Shown: positions 10,993 through 24,600 of the stretch, one piece after another
How positions within the stretch are numbered: the first letter of the stretch is position 1
How the letters are laid out: every line of letters starts with the position of its first letter
Source of the DNA: Liolophura sinensis
Taxonomy: Eukaryota > Mollusca > Polyplacophora > Chitonida > Chitonidae
Direction of reading: 5' to 3'
DNA: 64,000 bases
Assembly (NCBI RefSeq): GCF_032854445.1
Contig: NC_088302.1
Location: 13,573,338 to 13,637,337, forward strand
Translations under genes and position numbers: made by a program
The notes under the pieces: model-generated
What the model was told of the DNA's origin: nothing
Databases searched by the model: none
What the model saw: the letters and a program-made list of their open reading frames with translations, nothing else

Positions 10993-13400
10993 ATTATGGG
11001 CACAAATACTGTGTACATATTATTATAAAATGTCTGTCAAGTGATGAAATCTGATGAGTTCCAGAAAATTTCCAGAAACAGCATTGTATATTGAGATATT
11101 ACCTGTACACAATTAAGTGTTGTTTATTTTATGAAGCCTGTACAGAAATTTAACGGTCGGGTACTTGCGTCGTCGTCGTTGTTGTTGTACTTCACAAAAT
11201 GTCACACCAAGAACAACTGCAAATTAATAAATGTCACCAACCAAACAAAAAGTCTGTCAAATGGTGTTTTGGCAGAGAAAAATGGTATAGATAATTGAAT
11301 TACTAATTCAGCGGACATAAATGGGCTGAGATTTCGTGATGCCATTCTAAATCTCATCTATGTCCTGCACTGGCAGATGATGGACAGCCTGTTGAGATTT
11401 GTGTTGAATGACGGAAAGCAGTGTCGTCAGATCTTCAAAGAAAACAACCTTCTAGATATAAACAGTTCTTATCACCACCTTGTAGGTTGTTTCAATTTTA
11501 ATCTAATGCAAAATAAAGGGGAGGATAGGGGGCCAGTCTTCAGTTAATTTCTTAACACTGCCCAGCATGATGAACACGGATAATCAAAACACGTTTCGCA
11601 GGTTGACTTTGTCTTATGCAATAAGACACATCCGTGCCAGTCATTTCTATGATCACAAAGTTCGCCTCCGCTGCTCACGATTAATACGCGCGTCATACCA
11701 ACATTCCGTTCACCATGGACTATCCAAGCAATGCGGCAGAGATTATTGGCCCATATTCGTTCGGTGTAGGCCTACGTATTAGGACTTCAGAGATTAGTTT
11801 GATGGCTCCAGTAGACGCTACATGTACGCTGTTGTTTTTTATTTTTAAATAGTTTTGTGAGTTCAGTCGAAGTTTTTAGCCGCCCGTCTTCCTATATACC
11901 CCCCCCCCCCACCCCGACCTCCCCTGTGTCTGCTTGCAAGAATAGCCAAAAGGTGGGTGTTAATGAATTCTAAATCGACGAAAACCAGGGATGCAGTTAC
12001 GAGGAAAATTCCACAAGGAAAGGTTAAGGGATTAAATGTTCTGTCTTTGTGAATTTTATCTCCACAAAAGTAGATTGGAGCAAAAGAGTGCGCGATTATA
12101 AACAAGAAGACTGGAAAACAAATGTCAAGAAGACTTCGTTATCTTACCTTTTCACACAATACTCCGTCTATACTAGATCTTCTATACAGGTATAAAAAGC
12201 CCGCATTTCACAAATCCGAAAACGGCTGACTTACATAACGGTGAGTTGCCGCCCATCACATCGGCTCAGGCTTGAGTGACTATATACGCTCTGCAAGCAG
12301 GCCCTAAAAACACGAGTGCTAACCTGTTAGCACAATAGGCGAGGTGATGTCGCAAGCTTTCCAGAAACTAAAGTCTTTATCTACGTGTACGTTGTTAACC
12401 CAGACAGCTTCGATCACCTCGAAACAGTTATGGAGAGTGAATATTCATGGTAAGACTCAACACAGGAATCAAGACCTACTCCACAAGAACACCATATACC
12501 GCCATTCTGCTGTACATCTTTCACACAGATTTAGCTGCTTCAGGGGAGCCCAAGTTGCGTCCCTGTCACATTAACGTAGCAATAGGAAATGAATGAATAT
12601 TATATAGAATATCATCACATGGAGACGACAATATTTCTCACGTTTTAAGGCGAGGCTGTTTGGTTTCCGATATGAAAATTTGGACTCAGGCATGAACAAA
12701 AACAGAAGGGCGTTTTCAAAACCGCCAAAAAAAAATGTATATTTAAATACATAAAAATACATTTCAACTTTTGTCATGTACTCGGGTCCTTGCTTTCCAA
12801 TGTACTCTGGCTTTTTAACAATAGGGTAGAACGACTCATTTGCATTTGTCACCAGACAGAAGGGAAAAACCAAGAGGATACTATCATCAAGTAACAACCA
12901 TTCTAGATTAATAGATTCAGAATGCAGGAGTTCAACATCCTACTGCCTTCTCCATAAATAAAAAAAACACACTGAAACGAAAGTAGCAAGACTCACTCAG
13001 AACTTAACCGGCTGAAGCTGTCCACCGAGACAATTACCAAACAATGTATTTAAGTGAATTTAAAGCCATGCTCGTAATGACTCGCTTCAGTTAAATGATG
13101 GCAGTCAGATTTATGGGCGGTGGAAAGGGGGACTGCATAGACAGATAATAGAACTTCAGTATAATTCCACCCACTGAAGCAACTTAAGGCAAATGAAAAC
13201 ATTGACGGAGTGTTTTGTAGAAAGTTGTGAATAATCCATTATAACTAGTAAATAGGGTTGAACAGTACCAAGCATCTGCTATATACAATTTGTATAATAG
13301 CAGGTGGCTCACTGTCGTTTCAGTGTAGGGAATATGTGCCACAGATATCATAGTAAGAAGATGATAACAAGGGTGATCGTAAGATAAAGTTCAACAAACA
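10993..13400. other. Intergenic between CHSY-like gene and RPRD2 3' end
   Basis: No gene recognised. A poly-C tract lies at about 11899-11910. A short piece at 13092-13138 (ATGGCAGTCAGATTTATGGG) matches the element at 16.4 kb and is a SINE fragment. Confidence 0.5.
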
Positions 13401-13443
13401 CATGGAAACACCTTTCCTCAAAAGCACTTGCCTCAGCAATAAG

Positions 13444-13449
13444 TTTATT
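13444..13449 (-). terminator. Probable RPRD2 polyadenylation signal
   Basis: AATAAA on the minus strand, about 370 bases past the RPRD2 stop codon, in the first region where the canonical hexamer appears downstream. Inferred from position and hexamer only. Confidence 0.4.
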
Positions 13450-13816
13450 GCAATCATACAATCATGATTGTGGTATACCCCAAGAAGACAACGTTAAAAA
13501 ATTAATCACCACAGCCAGCAAACATCCTAGGAAATACTTTGATGTCACCGTCAGTCATTTTGATACAGTATAGAAAGTTTTGCAAATAAACTGACACAAA
13601 ATTGTCACATTGTGCTAAAGTTGTAGTGATGCAGAAAGCAATGACTATTATCTTCCCCTTATTGTCATATACAGAAAAAAGACCCCTTTAAAATCGAACA
13701 CAATACTTCCGAACCAATTCAATTTCTTAGTAAACAATAAAATGGTTAAATTTCGAACTAATATGTACAATTACAAGTGATGTCATAAAGGTATGAAGTC
13801 CGAGCACTCCCTCATT

Positions 13817-15624
13817 TTAGTAACGAGGGGGATAATATGATCTAGGGTGCCCATAATAGGGGTCAGGGTAAGGTCTCTTTGGGGGCGTAGGGTGGCTGTA
13901 GGGGTCACGTGGTAAGTAATACGGGTCACTATAACCATCCAAGTATCTATCAGGGGGAGGTATGTCATGCCTCCGTGGCAAATACTCATCCCTTCTGTCT
14001 CGATAAACCTCTCTTTCTCTGTCTCTATAGTCAAACCTTCTTGGCAATGCACCAGCTCGTGGTTCTAATGACTGTCCATATCCGGGCCTGCGATCACGTG
14101 AACCTGGTCTATCTACAGGATCGACAGGAAATCTGGGTAATGGCTGGGACCTATTAATCGTGCTAATCGGGGCACCTTTGGGTTCCTCCTCGTCTTTTGT
14201 GAGCAGCACATTTTCTCTCGTTTCCTCGCTACCTGCCGATGTTTCCCCCTCTGGCTCCCCAGTCAGTATGATGGTGGTCAGATTTGGCCTGCTGGGATTG
14301 CGAGAGAAGATTTGTGGTTTGGGTAGCGGCTGGGGAGGCTCCCCATCCACAGTCACAGATGTCTTTCTCTTCAGTTTCTCAATGAACTCCTTCTGGTCTT
14401 CTATCAGTGATGAGCGCCTTCCTGCTGCTGCAATCTGTCCAGGAGGATGAGGAGGAGGTTTTGGACCAGATGGAGGTTTCTCACCGATTGGGCTGGTCGG
14501 CTGAGAGGATCCCGATGACGATCGTGAACGCACGGCTCCAATGATGGGAATCTGAGAAACATGACTTGAGGAAGGTTCATCTTCTGAACCTGATGGCACT
14601 AACTTGACTTCCCTAAGGGCACTGTTTCGTGCAGAGTTCCGCAGAATACTCTTGGGCGGGGGTTGGGGTGCGGCAGGAGGTGGGGAGAGGAGATCCACTC
14701 CTGATGCTGGTTGTTCCCAGCCTGATCTAGGACCTGGCGGAACATCTTCTAAATTGGCTTGGGACAGGAAGTCTGGGGGTTGAACAGGCATAGGTATATT
14801 CCCCATAGCGCTAAAGTCTTGTGGAGCTCCTCCAGGTAAAACAGACGGGGAAGGAGGGTGTGGGGAGATGTGTGGGGGAGGGGGAGGTTGGCTAAGAGGC
14901 AACCACGGAGGTGGTATTGACACATTGGGCAGGCCAGGAATGTTAGGTGACGGAGGCCCAACGGGGACACTTGGAGGTGTTAACTGGGGGTCTGAAGAGG
15001 TCCCGTATGCACCAATCCTTCCCGATGGAGAGATTGGTGGCGGCTGAGAAGGGGGTGGCACTGGGAGTGGGGGGAAGAGTGGCTGGGGTGGCACCTCTTG
15101 GCCATTCACATGGGTCTTGTCCTGAGTCTGCTTGGCCTTCCATGCCGACCAGGACTGCGGAGGAGTCTTAGTGGAGGAGGGAGTCTCTTTCTCTGATTCT
15201 GGAGTATCTTTCTGCTTGTCCGTTTTGTGCTTCATTGTGTTTGCCAAGATTCCTAGATTCTGCAGGAAGTTAGAGCTGTGGGGGTTTGTCTTCTGCGTCT
15301 GGGAAATCAGCTTTGTGAGAAAGTCTATGGGGTTGGACGGTTGTGGTTCAGGGGCCTCGTCCTGGACGGGTGTGGAACTGCCCTCGTCTTTAAGCGGAGT
15401 CCCTCCACCATCTTCTGGGCCTTCCAGCGGAGGAGGAGCGAAGGCCCCTTGCCTCTGGCCAGAGCGGACATCTGATGACCTTTGCTGCCTGCCATTCCAG
15501 TGTGAGCTGTCTTTCCCAGGAGAACTCTTTTCCGCCTCTTTGCCATGCCCAATGGGAAGGCTGGGCAACATGTTGGCAATTCTGTCTTCAAGGTTGTTTC
15601 CAGAACTCTCTACAGGCGTCTTTT
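13817..15624 (-). CDS. RPRD2: RPRD2 terminal coding exon
   Basis: 1808 bases giving 602 residues. It opens with NNLEDRIANMLPSLPIGHG, then STPVQDE, NPIDFLTKLISQTQK, a long proline-rich stretch, KSILRNSARNS, NRSQPLPRFPVDPVDRPGSR and a basic tail with repeated YRDR, ending YYPPRY before the stop at 13817-13819. Open frames on the opposite strand here are shadows of the GC-rich, proline-coding sequence. Confidence 0.95.
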
Positions 15625-18600
15625 CTGGAAAAGAAAAAGGAACGTTTTGAGAGTTTTACATCACCTTGCTTAATCAACAAACACTATGTTGTGACATGCA
15701 GCGAAACTGTTATTTCAGTCATATCACTTCTTGTGGTAGGTTGCTTTCCAAGGTGACATAAGTTCATATCTGGTTAACGTACATCCACACTTCAGCCATA
15801 CTGAAGATGCCAGAGAAGATTTCCTCACAGGCTACAGTACACCAAAACAGCTCGAGTATTTGGTCTATCTGATATGTTGAGCGCTAAGCAATAAAATACC
15901 AAGTTTGTCAACTTTAAATTCCTAGACATGGGCAGAGTGAGGATTGACCCAGGGTCCCCACTTTACAAGTTTTACATGCTCTAAGCTCTCGGTCATAAAG
16001 GCTCACGTTCCATATATAAACCTCTACATTTACCATGCATCTGAAACTCCCCAGATTGGCTCTGACTATCATCAAAGGTCAAGGAACTTAACTACAACAA
16101 AATAAGGTACAATACATGTATGTGGAATAATGCCACTTCATTCAAATTTCACTAGATAGCATCATCAAAACTGCATTCCACATTCTAATATGCCTTCATC
16201 CCAACTGTAGATATCTTTCCAAGTACATGTAGTTTAATACTTATGTTAAAATGGTTATTTGTGTACTGACATGTCGTTATTTCCAATGTCTGTTCATGTC
16301 AATAATAACTATGACAATACACTGTGGTGTCGAGAAAATCATTACACATTACAGATGCAAAAAACAAAACAAACACAGAATAATTTAAATATCTTTTTTA
16401 TTTATTTAACTGGTGTTAAACTTTGCACGCCAGACAGTTGTCACTACAATGATGGCCGTCAGATTTATGGGAAACCGGCATGCCAAAAGTAAACCAACCT
16501 TTGCAAGGTGCCTTAAAAAATTCCTTACATAAAGCCGCGTCCAAAACTGCAGTTCTGGATTAGAACAGGTGATCTCATTTTTCAAGTGCCTGATAGTTGC
16601 AGTGAACTAGTGCTTTAACCATCTGAGCCAGTGAGGCCACCCAAAGTTCCTTAATATGTTGTACACCAACCTGCAACGTACAGAGGAAATAGGCCTTCAC
16701 CAAAAAGCGTAGTTAAGAAGTACATACCAGACTTAGTGGAGTGTTTGGGAGGTGTTGATTCTATGGACTTTCTCCTTGTAGATGTCGTTTCTGGGCTGCT
16801 TTTCTGACTCTCTCTCCTCGCTGAAATCAGAAGTCGTATCTAAACATAAGATGACTCCTAAAGGTAACATGCTGTGATGTGTAGTATTGACACTGTTTCA
16901 CAAGATTTACTTAATTTGACAAATCACACCACGTGAAAGTAGCTTATGAACTCTACTTCAATGTTTCATTAAACAAGTCAATATGACATATCCCTCAGTG
17001 CGAGTACCACTTCAATATGTTCTAAGGCATTATGTACAGATGCTATCATTTCAGGTGGTCCAAGATGGGTAACAGCAGAACATAACAAAGATTGGCAGAT
17101 TAACAATCTGGACAAGACATTTCAAACTTATATATATTTAGCAGAAATAAGAATCATGTAAACATACACGTAGCACGTGAAATTCAAGGATACTAATTCT
17201 TCTTATATTCAAGTCTAACCCAAATGTCAGCATATTACAACCACCCAACTTTTCAAAAGCTGATTTTATGATGTCTGACTTCAGTCAAAATGTGAGTGAC
17301 GTACACAAGTTTTCCTAAAAGCGTCCACAAAAATGCCAAGGGTAGAAATTCCCTGGTTTTATGAATTAAATCCCTGATAATGTTTACTATCAAGCGCATG
17401 TTTGCAAGAGAAAACTGTACAGCTATTTACACGTACATGTACATGTAGCCTGTATGCTAGTAACATCCAACTGTGTGGAAATATTTTATTACAAGACTGT
17501 ACCCAGTAATGCTTTACCGTATTATTATAGAACAATCCACAATCAATCTAGAAAATGGCCAGATATGGGACATATCTGGTTCCTTACAGTCCCCCGTGCA
17601 GAGTAACTCGTACAACAAAAGACTCTACACTTTTACTTGTAGTTAGTGATAAATGGGTTTTGGGTTTTGTGTTTGGCTTAAAACCTGTCATATACCTGTG
17701 AATGTTCTAATTGAAAGAGAATTAAAATAATCATTTAATTCCTGTCAATATAAATGTAAAATTAAAGTTTGACAGGAGACTATCTGATTATCAAAACTGA
17801 ATTGCAATGGAATGCCCTTTCATGCGCAATGCATCCGAGCTAAATGGACGTTCGTTCTCTTGAAACATGAGTCATACATTACCAGCTTGCAAACAAGTAG
17901 TCCGAGATTGTTGACATTATCTTTGGCAAAAGGATGGCCCCAAACCAAGGTCAGAGCACGCTCTATTTAAAAACCTGATGAAGTTACCTGCCCTTGTCAA
18001 TTATGTCTAGGCTGTCAGCACAGCGGTATGCCTTGAGCATCACCAAGGAATATCGAGACCACACAGCCTAGGAAATAAGCGACATGTTGCTTGCAATAAA
18101 TCGACAAATGAAAACATAATGAACATAAGTGTTCTTCAGATCCTTGCATAATATTTGATGGGTGATTTTTGTTCCTAACGCTGTAACAAACAGCCACATC
18201 AAATGCATCTGGTTTTTAAATGGAGCGCACTCTTGATGTTTGTTTGAGGTCATCCTTGGCCGATACAAAATCTTACCAAACCTAACATCAAAGCATTCTC
18301 GGACAAAGGCTGTTATCACAAAGGAAGGAATGAACAATAAGCTGCACAGCTTGGACCCGAATTACTTAAGGCGGGAGAGGTACCCCCATTAATGTCCCAA
18401 TCCTTTTAAACTAAAACTATACTATCAAAGTGCTTTCCCACATTCACTGATACCAAGCAGTATATCAGTTTTAAATGATACTATTCGGATTGAAAAGCAA
18501 ACCAGATTCAATATGAAGGAATGATAATTCTTCTTAGGCTAAATTTCCACAACTGTCCACAGAGGCTTGTGACCAATACACAGCTATATATATGTGCACA

Positions 18601-21600
18601 CGTACACCACTGATTTATCTGACTGGAGTTCTGTATATACTTATATATTTATTTATTTGATTGGTGTTTTACACCATACTCAAGAATATTTCACTTATAA
18701 GACAGCAGCCAGCAATATGGTGGGAGGAAACCCACGACTATCCACAGGTTGCTGGCAGACTTTCCCACTTACGTCAGCAAAAGTCCTGTAAATACACCAT
18801 TAAAACCATATGCATCTACATATATGTAGAATCACAACTACACATCAGTTGTAATTTTTACAGGTTCATTCATACACAAAATTCTATCTTAATTCAGTAC
18901 TAAATCTAACATTTGACCAAACTCAATTTAACAAATGAAATAAATTCTTGTGAAAAATTTAACAAAGAGTAAGCTTGAATTAAGTTCTTCTATTTCGCAC
19001 TAAAACAGAAGCTTTTTCGAATTTGCATAGGTTTAAATGGTTAAGGCAAAGCAGTTGATCACAATGAAAACTGAAAATCCATTTCAAGGTTAAGGTGTAT
19101 GAGAAAAGCATTACACAAGTAGACACTGCAACACAGGACTACAGCCAAACAAATGTGTAGTGGATGGCTAAGCAAACATAGATAACCACTGTCTTGTTCC
19201 ATTCTATGGACTGAGTATTGTACTTCACTCATGGACAAGTGGGTGCATGCTGATACATGTGTGCGAACCTGCAACTGTACACTTTATTCCATTCTTAATG
19301 TTCACACTAGCCAGTGATGAAAGAGAGGAAGTGATTGAAAAATGGGAATGGGAGTTTTGAAGAGGGGTGGGCTTTTACCTATAGAAAAAAAAAAAACGCG
19401 CCAGATTTCAAGTATAATTCCCATGAAATAAACACTACTGTACTTCACCTACAGAAATATGTGACGCATTTTGCTTGATTCTGAAGGATTCATCCACTTC
19501 ATAGGGCCACTTATTTTTTTTTCTGTCAAGTTAAACAGAAATTTTGGTATCAAAAGAATCATTTTAAGGCCTTTATAAACTTTTTACAGGCTAAACATAT
19601 GGCGAAATACAGTATTTTTTCTATCATCGTAGATTTCTCTCCTGCTGTGAAAACCCAAAATTGCTCTTTTCTATTTTAAAATTCGTGGCCAAAAAATCAA
19701 ATCAAATGTACTTGTACCTGTATACAGTTCAAGGGATTTGAAGCTCCTCCAACACAAACAGTTTGGCAAAGTTCAAAAGCCTGGAACCGTGGTCAAAAAT
19801 GCTTTTAACCCCCACAGCAGATTTTATCAAGATTTTGACAAAAGTGTTTAAAAATCTTTTTTCAACATTAACTTCTTTAAAATCTCTGTTTATTTCATTA
19901 GCCAGAAAAAAAAAAAAACATCCTTTTTCGACATGCCCCACTTTTTTCTGATAGGCTTAGGCTATGTCTAACAAAGAATTTCTAAAGGGTGGCTTCGCAG
20001 ATTTGGCAAAAATGAAATGTATGTTTGGGATTGGTTCCTGATGGACATTATTATGGCTGTCCTATGTGAAGAGGGTTGGAATCAGGCAGGGTTAACTATA
20101 AAGTAAGCAGTGTCAACTGAAGCCTGAACAAGAGAACATGCTGGAAATGACATGTACCTTGGATTTTCATCCTAATTTCCGTCACACTGGGTATGGGCTG
20201 GGGAATAGACTTAGTTGTGGTCGTGCTGTCCTGACGCTTATGACCAGCTTTCCCCCCAGAAAGAAAAGGCAAAGATAACCAGCCATATTATACATGTATC
20301 AACATGTACAGTGTGTACAGTTATTAAGAAGATATGGAACAGCTCCACAGAGCAGGTTTCTTCACAATAACAAAATACATCTGAATGGAAGTAAAACTTG
20401 GACGTAGTGCAAACGAACAATTACCCAGCCTTCCATACATTTACAGCAAAGTTTACATTTGTTTGCCCCTCTACCTACTCCCTTGCTCTATGCACTATTT
20501 GCTAGCATCTAGTACCCCTGAAAAAAGCTGAAGTTCGAAAATTGTAGTTGAAATACAACACTGCTTTTACTGTACCTATTTATTTATTTGATTGGTGTAG
20601 ATATGTTGTACTCAAGAATATTTCACTTATACCATGTTGCCCAGCCTTATGGTGGGAGGAAACCGAGCAGAGCGCTGGGGAAGCCCACGACCATCTGCAG
20701 GCTGCAGGCCGGCCTTCCCATGTACGGCTGAAAAGGAAGCCAGCCAGAACTGGACTTGATCTCACAGCGACCTTATTGGTGGAAAGCTTCTGGGTCATTG
20801 CGCATGCTGATGTGCTAGCCCCCTCTGCTTCTGAGGCCCCAATGATGTTTTTACTACTTAATTTACTATTTAAATTATTGCAGACAAAACCTTCACATCA
20901 TCCATGTTAATGAATGCTCTGACTAACCAGCTGCTTTCTAACTTGAAGCTTAGCACAAAAGCATAGGTTAAGTTGTGCTCAGTCTGGTGTCAATAAACTG
21001 TGATTGGGTGGGGTGTTATGTCTGGAGTTTTTGGCATGCTGTTCTAGTGAGGCAGCAGCATAACCATGCTGACACTGAGATTGAATTTGAAAGCAATATC
21101 AAGCTACAATTTGCACTTTTATTGTGGACATGAAGGACATAAAATTTCGCTCAAGAAAGGCATATTTATAGGCAAAAATGTGATTGACTACTGCTCTTGG
21201 TGCTGAAACATTTTCCAGTTGCATTTTATCAGGCAAAATGTGTGACTTGGTCATGAGCCAAATTTTAGGCTGTTTACTGTAGGTCTCTTAATATCAATAC
21301 ACAATCACTAAAATCAGCCATACGCAACAGACAGCTTAGTGCCCCAGTAGAAATGTAACTGAAGATGCACAGTTACATTCCATACAAATTTCACAATGTA
21401 AATCGCTGATTACATCAGGGTGAACTTTGCAAATGCCAGAACAATTTGATATATCATTATCTCACCTGGATGTGAGGGGCTAGGGTGTATGGGTGCATCA
21501 TCATCTGACATCTCCATGTCAACAGCCTCTGTGTCTGGCTCGTACTGCGGGGTGCTGCCCGGGGACGGGGCATCCACTGACGGAGAAGGCACAGGACTTG

Positions 21601-24600
21601 CTGGCTCAGGTAATGTCTTCTTCAGTTCATCTAGCTTCTTCTTCAGATTGTTCAACTTTGTACCAAAGATCTTATAGGCCTGGAATCACAGAAGGGCATG
21701 CCAGTGCATGGCTAGGTATAAAGGTATAAGTATAAGGTATAAGTATAAGGGTACATTATTTTTGGGAAGTTTTTGAACACCTTTTTGGATCAGTATCCAT
21801 CACTCAGGGTCACATCTTGTAGAAAAATCAGAACTTGGCTAACATGGTTGGCACAACATCGTTTCAAAATTCTACGCACCAGTACCCATTAATTGCAGGC
21901 TATATTGTCTTTATACACCTTTTTTTCATGCTGCTATCTCAATGATTGTTTGTGCTTAAAATATTATAACTGAAGGGGGAAGGGTTGTGGCTGTGCAGTT
22001 AAAACATTTGTCTTTGAATCAGATGCGCTGATACGATCCCATCACCGACAAAGTTACACTAGTATTAAATTGAATATACCCTAATACCAAGTGCATGTAT
22101 TGCAGATGCTTTTGGATCAATTTTAAGTCTACCATACAAGTGCCACACACTCTAATCACTTGGCCGCCATGTCGTCCAGCCATATGGTATAACGCGAGCT
22201 AGGAATCATTAGTTGACGGCTGACTAATATGTATAGTGTATTCAATTGGCTAACATCCATGAACCCTGTTTGCCCTGATTTACTGACCCCTGGCTGATGT
22301 GTACTTCCTTGCCCTGTGCCATACTCACATTAGCCACTATCCTTGCCTCCCCAAACTGAGCTTGGTAGAAGAGCTCCCCTTCCTCTAGGGCTGTGATCAG
22401 AGCCTTGCGGTCGTGAACGCCTTTCTCAAAGCTCCCAACAAACTCTTCCAGCTTCACACAAGAGTCCTCAAACTGCTTAGAGAATTCATTGCCATGAGCT
22501 CGGTCTGAAGAACAAAGTTTTGGTCACGTCAGTAAGTTAGGAAAGTAAGTAAGGAAGGGAAAGAAATATTAAAAATAAAGCAAGCATCAGCAGAAATACC
22601 ATTTAAAACTGTATTGGAAAATACCAACAAATTGACATGAAAATACCAACAAATTTGTCAAATGTTTGGATTGTAAAGTGGGCGTTATGAACAATATCGA
22701 CAATCCGTGTCGTCAATGATGTCGCACTGAGCCCTATCACAGGAATTTAATTTCATATTAGCTTTTCATATGCAGGCAGGCATGAGTGAAGTTCACCAAA
22801 ATTTTACTCACACATCAACATAAAAGTGCAAAAACAATTTATTTAAGTATATGACTGGTGTTTACGCACGACTGAAAAATATTTCACTTAACTAACTGCG
22901 ACCAGCATTATGGTGGGAGGAAACCGACATCCATCTGCAGGTTACCGGCTTCCCAGGTATGACCGGAGAGGAAACCAGCATGAGCTCAATTGGATTTATA
23001 TATTTATTTGATTTTTGTCTTATGCCGCACTCACAAATATTTCACTTATATGAAGGCTGCTAGAATTATGGTGGCAGGAAACCTGGCAGAGCCAGCGGTA
23101 GCCAACGACCATCTGCAGGTTGCTAGCAGACAGCCGAATTTGAACTCCTGTGGAGAGATGCACGGCCATTTGCAGGCTGTTGGAAGACCTTTCCACTTAT
23201 AAGCGTGAATCCAAATCAATTCAAAACATCTGACTGCATACAATTGAGTTTAAAAAAAAATTCAATAAGAAATTAAGTACAGGTATATTCACACACTGGT
23301 TTTGTTTTTAGTGTTCTTTTTATTGATACTTCATTTTTAAACTTACTTTCTCCATAAGGTTGTAGTGATCCATGTAAGGTTTAGGCTCTACACAAAACCA
23401 GATACACTGACCTTTTTCTCCTGACAGGTGTAGCTTGCAATAAAAACTATGTTATGAAAACTGACCCAGAAGTCAGATGTTAATGTAACACTTTAAGAAT
23501 TTCAACAAAGAAAGTTCTTTAGTGGCTCATTAAAGGATTGTTCTCCAGGTTGCTGTCAGCCCCCGGGCCATTGACATAACAAACCTAAACCCAGTTTTTG
23601 CCAGTTTGGATTTGACATTACATGCCACACGGTTTGTCAGCATGGCCATATCTACATGAAACATCACAGGTATAGCTCTTTTATCTGGCACCGCCATTCC
23701 CATGAAGGACAAAGTTTGACCTGGATCTTACCTTTCAGCTGTTTGACAGCTTCAATACTAGAGGCATCCAATCGTAGATGAGACAGTTGTTTTGACCTCA
23801 GCTCCACCTCTGCTTCAAACCGCTTGAAACTCCTCAATTTATCAAATAATTTTTGGGGCTGAAAAAGTACAAATCTGAATACATTGTATGTTAATATCCT
23901 ACTTCATGAAGTCATAAATTACACAAAAGGTAAGAAATACATCCACACAAAAGAGTGTGAACACTTCTTGCTTCCATCTAAAAATGTGAACGCATGGAAC
24001 TTCTACATGACATACTCATGGGAGATTATTTTAAATGAAAACAAATAGAAAATGAAGTCAACATGAGCAGAAACAGGACTGAAAACTACAGTAAATCTTC
24101 AACCCTTCCAACCACTTAGGTACTTTTTCAGTGAAAGTTCTGCATACAATTATTACGAAAATGACGCTAAAAATTATTTGTTTGTGTCATTAAAGATGCA
24201 AGCTTCATAAAATGGGCAAAATATTTCTCTACACCACATAGTTCTCTCAGAATGTTTCAAAATATTAGTTGCATAGGCCGCTGAAAAGGTACCTAGAAGT
24301 ACATGCATACTCTTTTAGTAACTACATTAATTGCAGTTTGAATGATTAATTTAATGTGAGCGCTAAGGGCCATATTGATCTTGTAGGATGCCAGTGTTGT
24401 GACATACTTCTTCCACTTTTCTGTTGCCCACTGAACCAAATTCTGGTGTTTACTCAAGTGCAATATGCCATACTGAGTTTGGGATAAAAAAAAAACTTGC
24501 GATTTTAAATGACAACAAAAAAGATCCAAGTAAGCTAACCTCAGAACTCAATTGAATTTAAGTGCAAAAAGTACTTATTAATAGATATAAATTTTAATGG

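Noticed and set aside
15132-15650. 172-codon open frame on the plus strand
   Set aside because: It lies antisense to the RPRD2 terminal exon; low-complexity composition comes from the proline-rich coding strand, and there is no similarity of its own.
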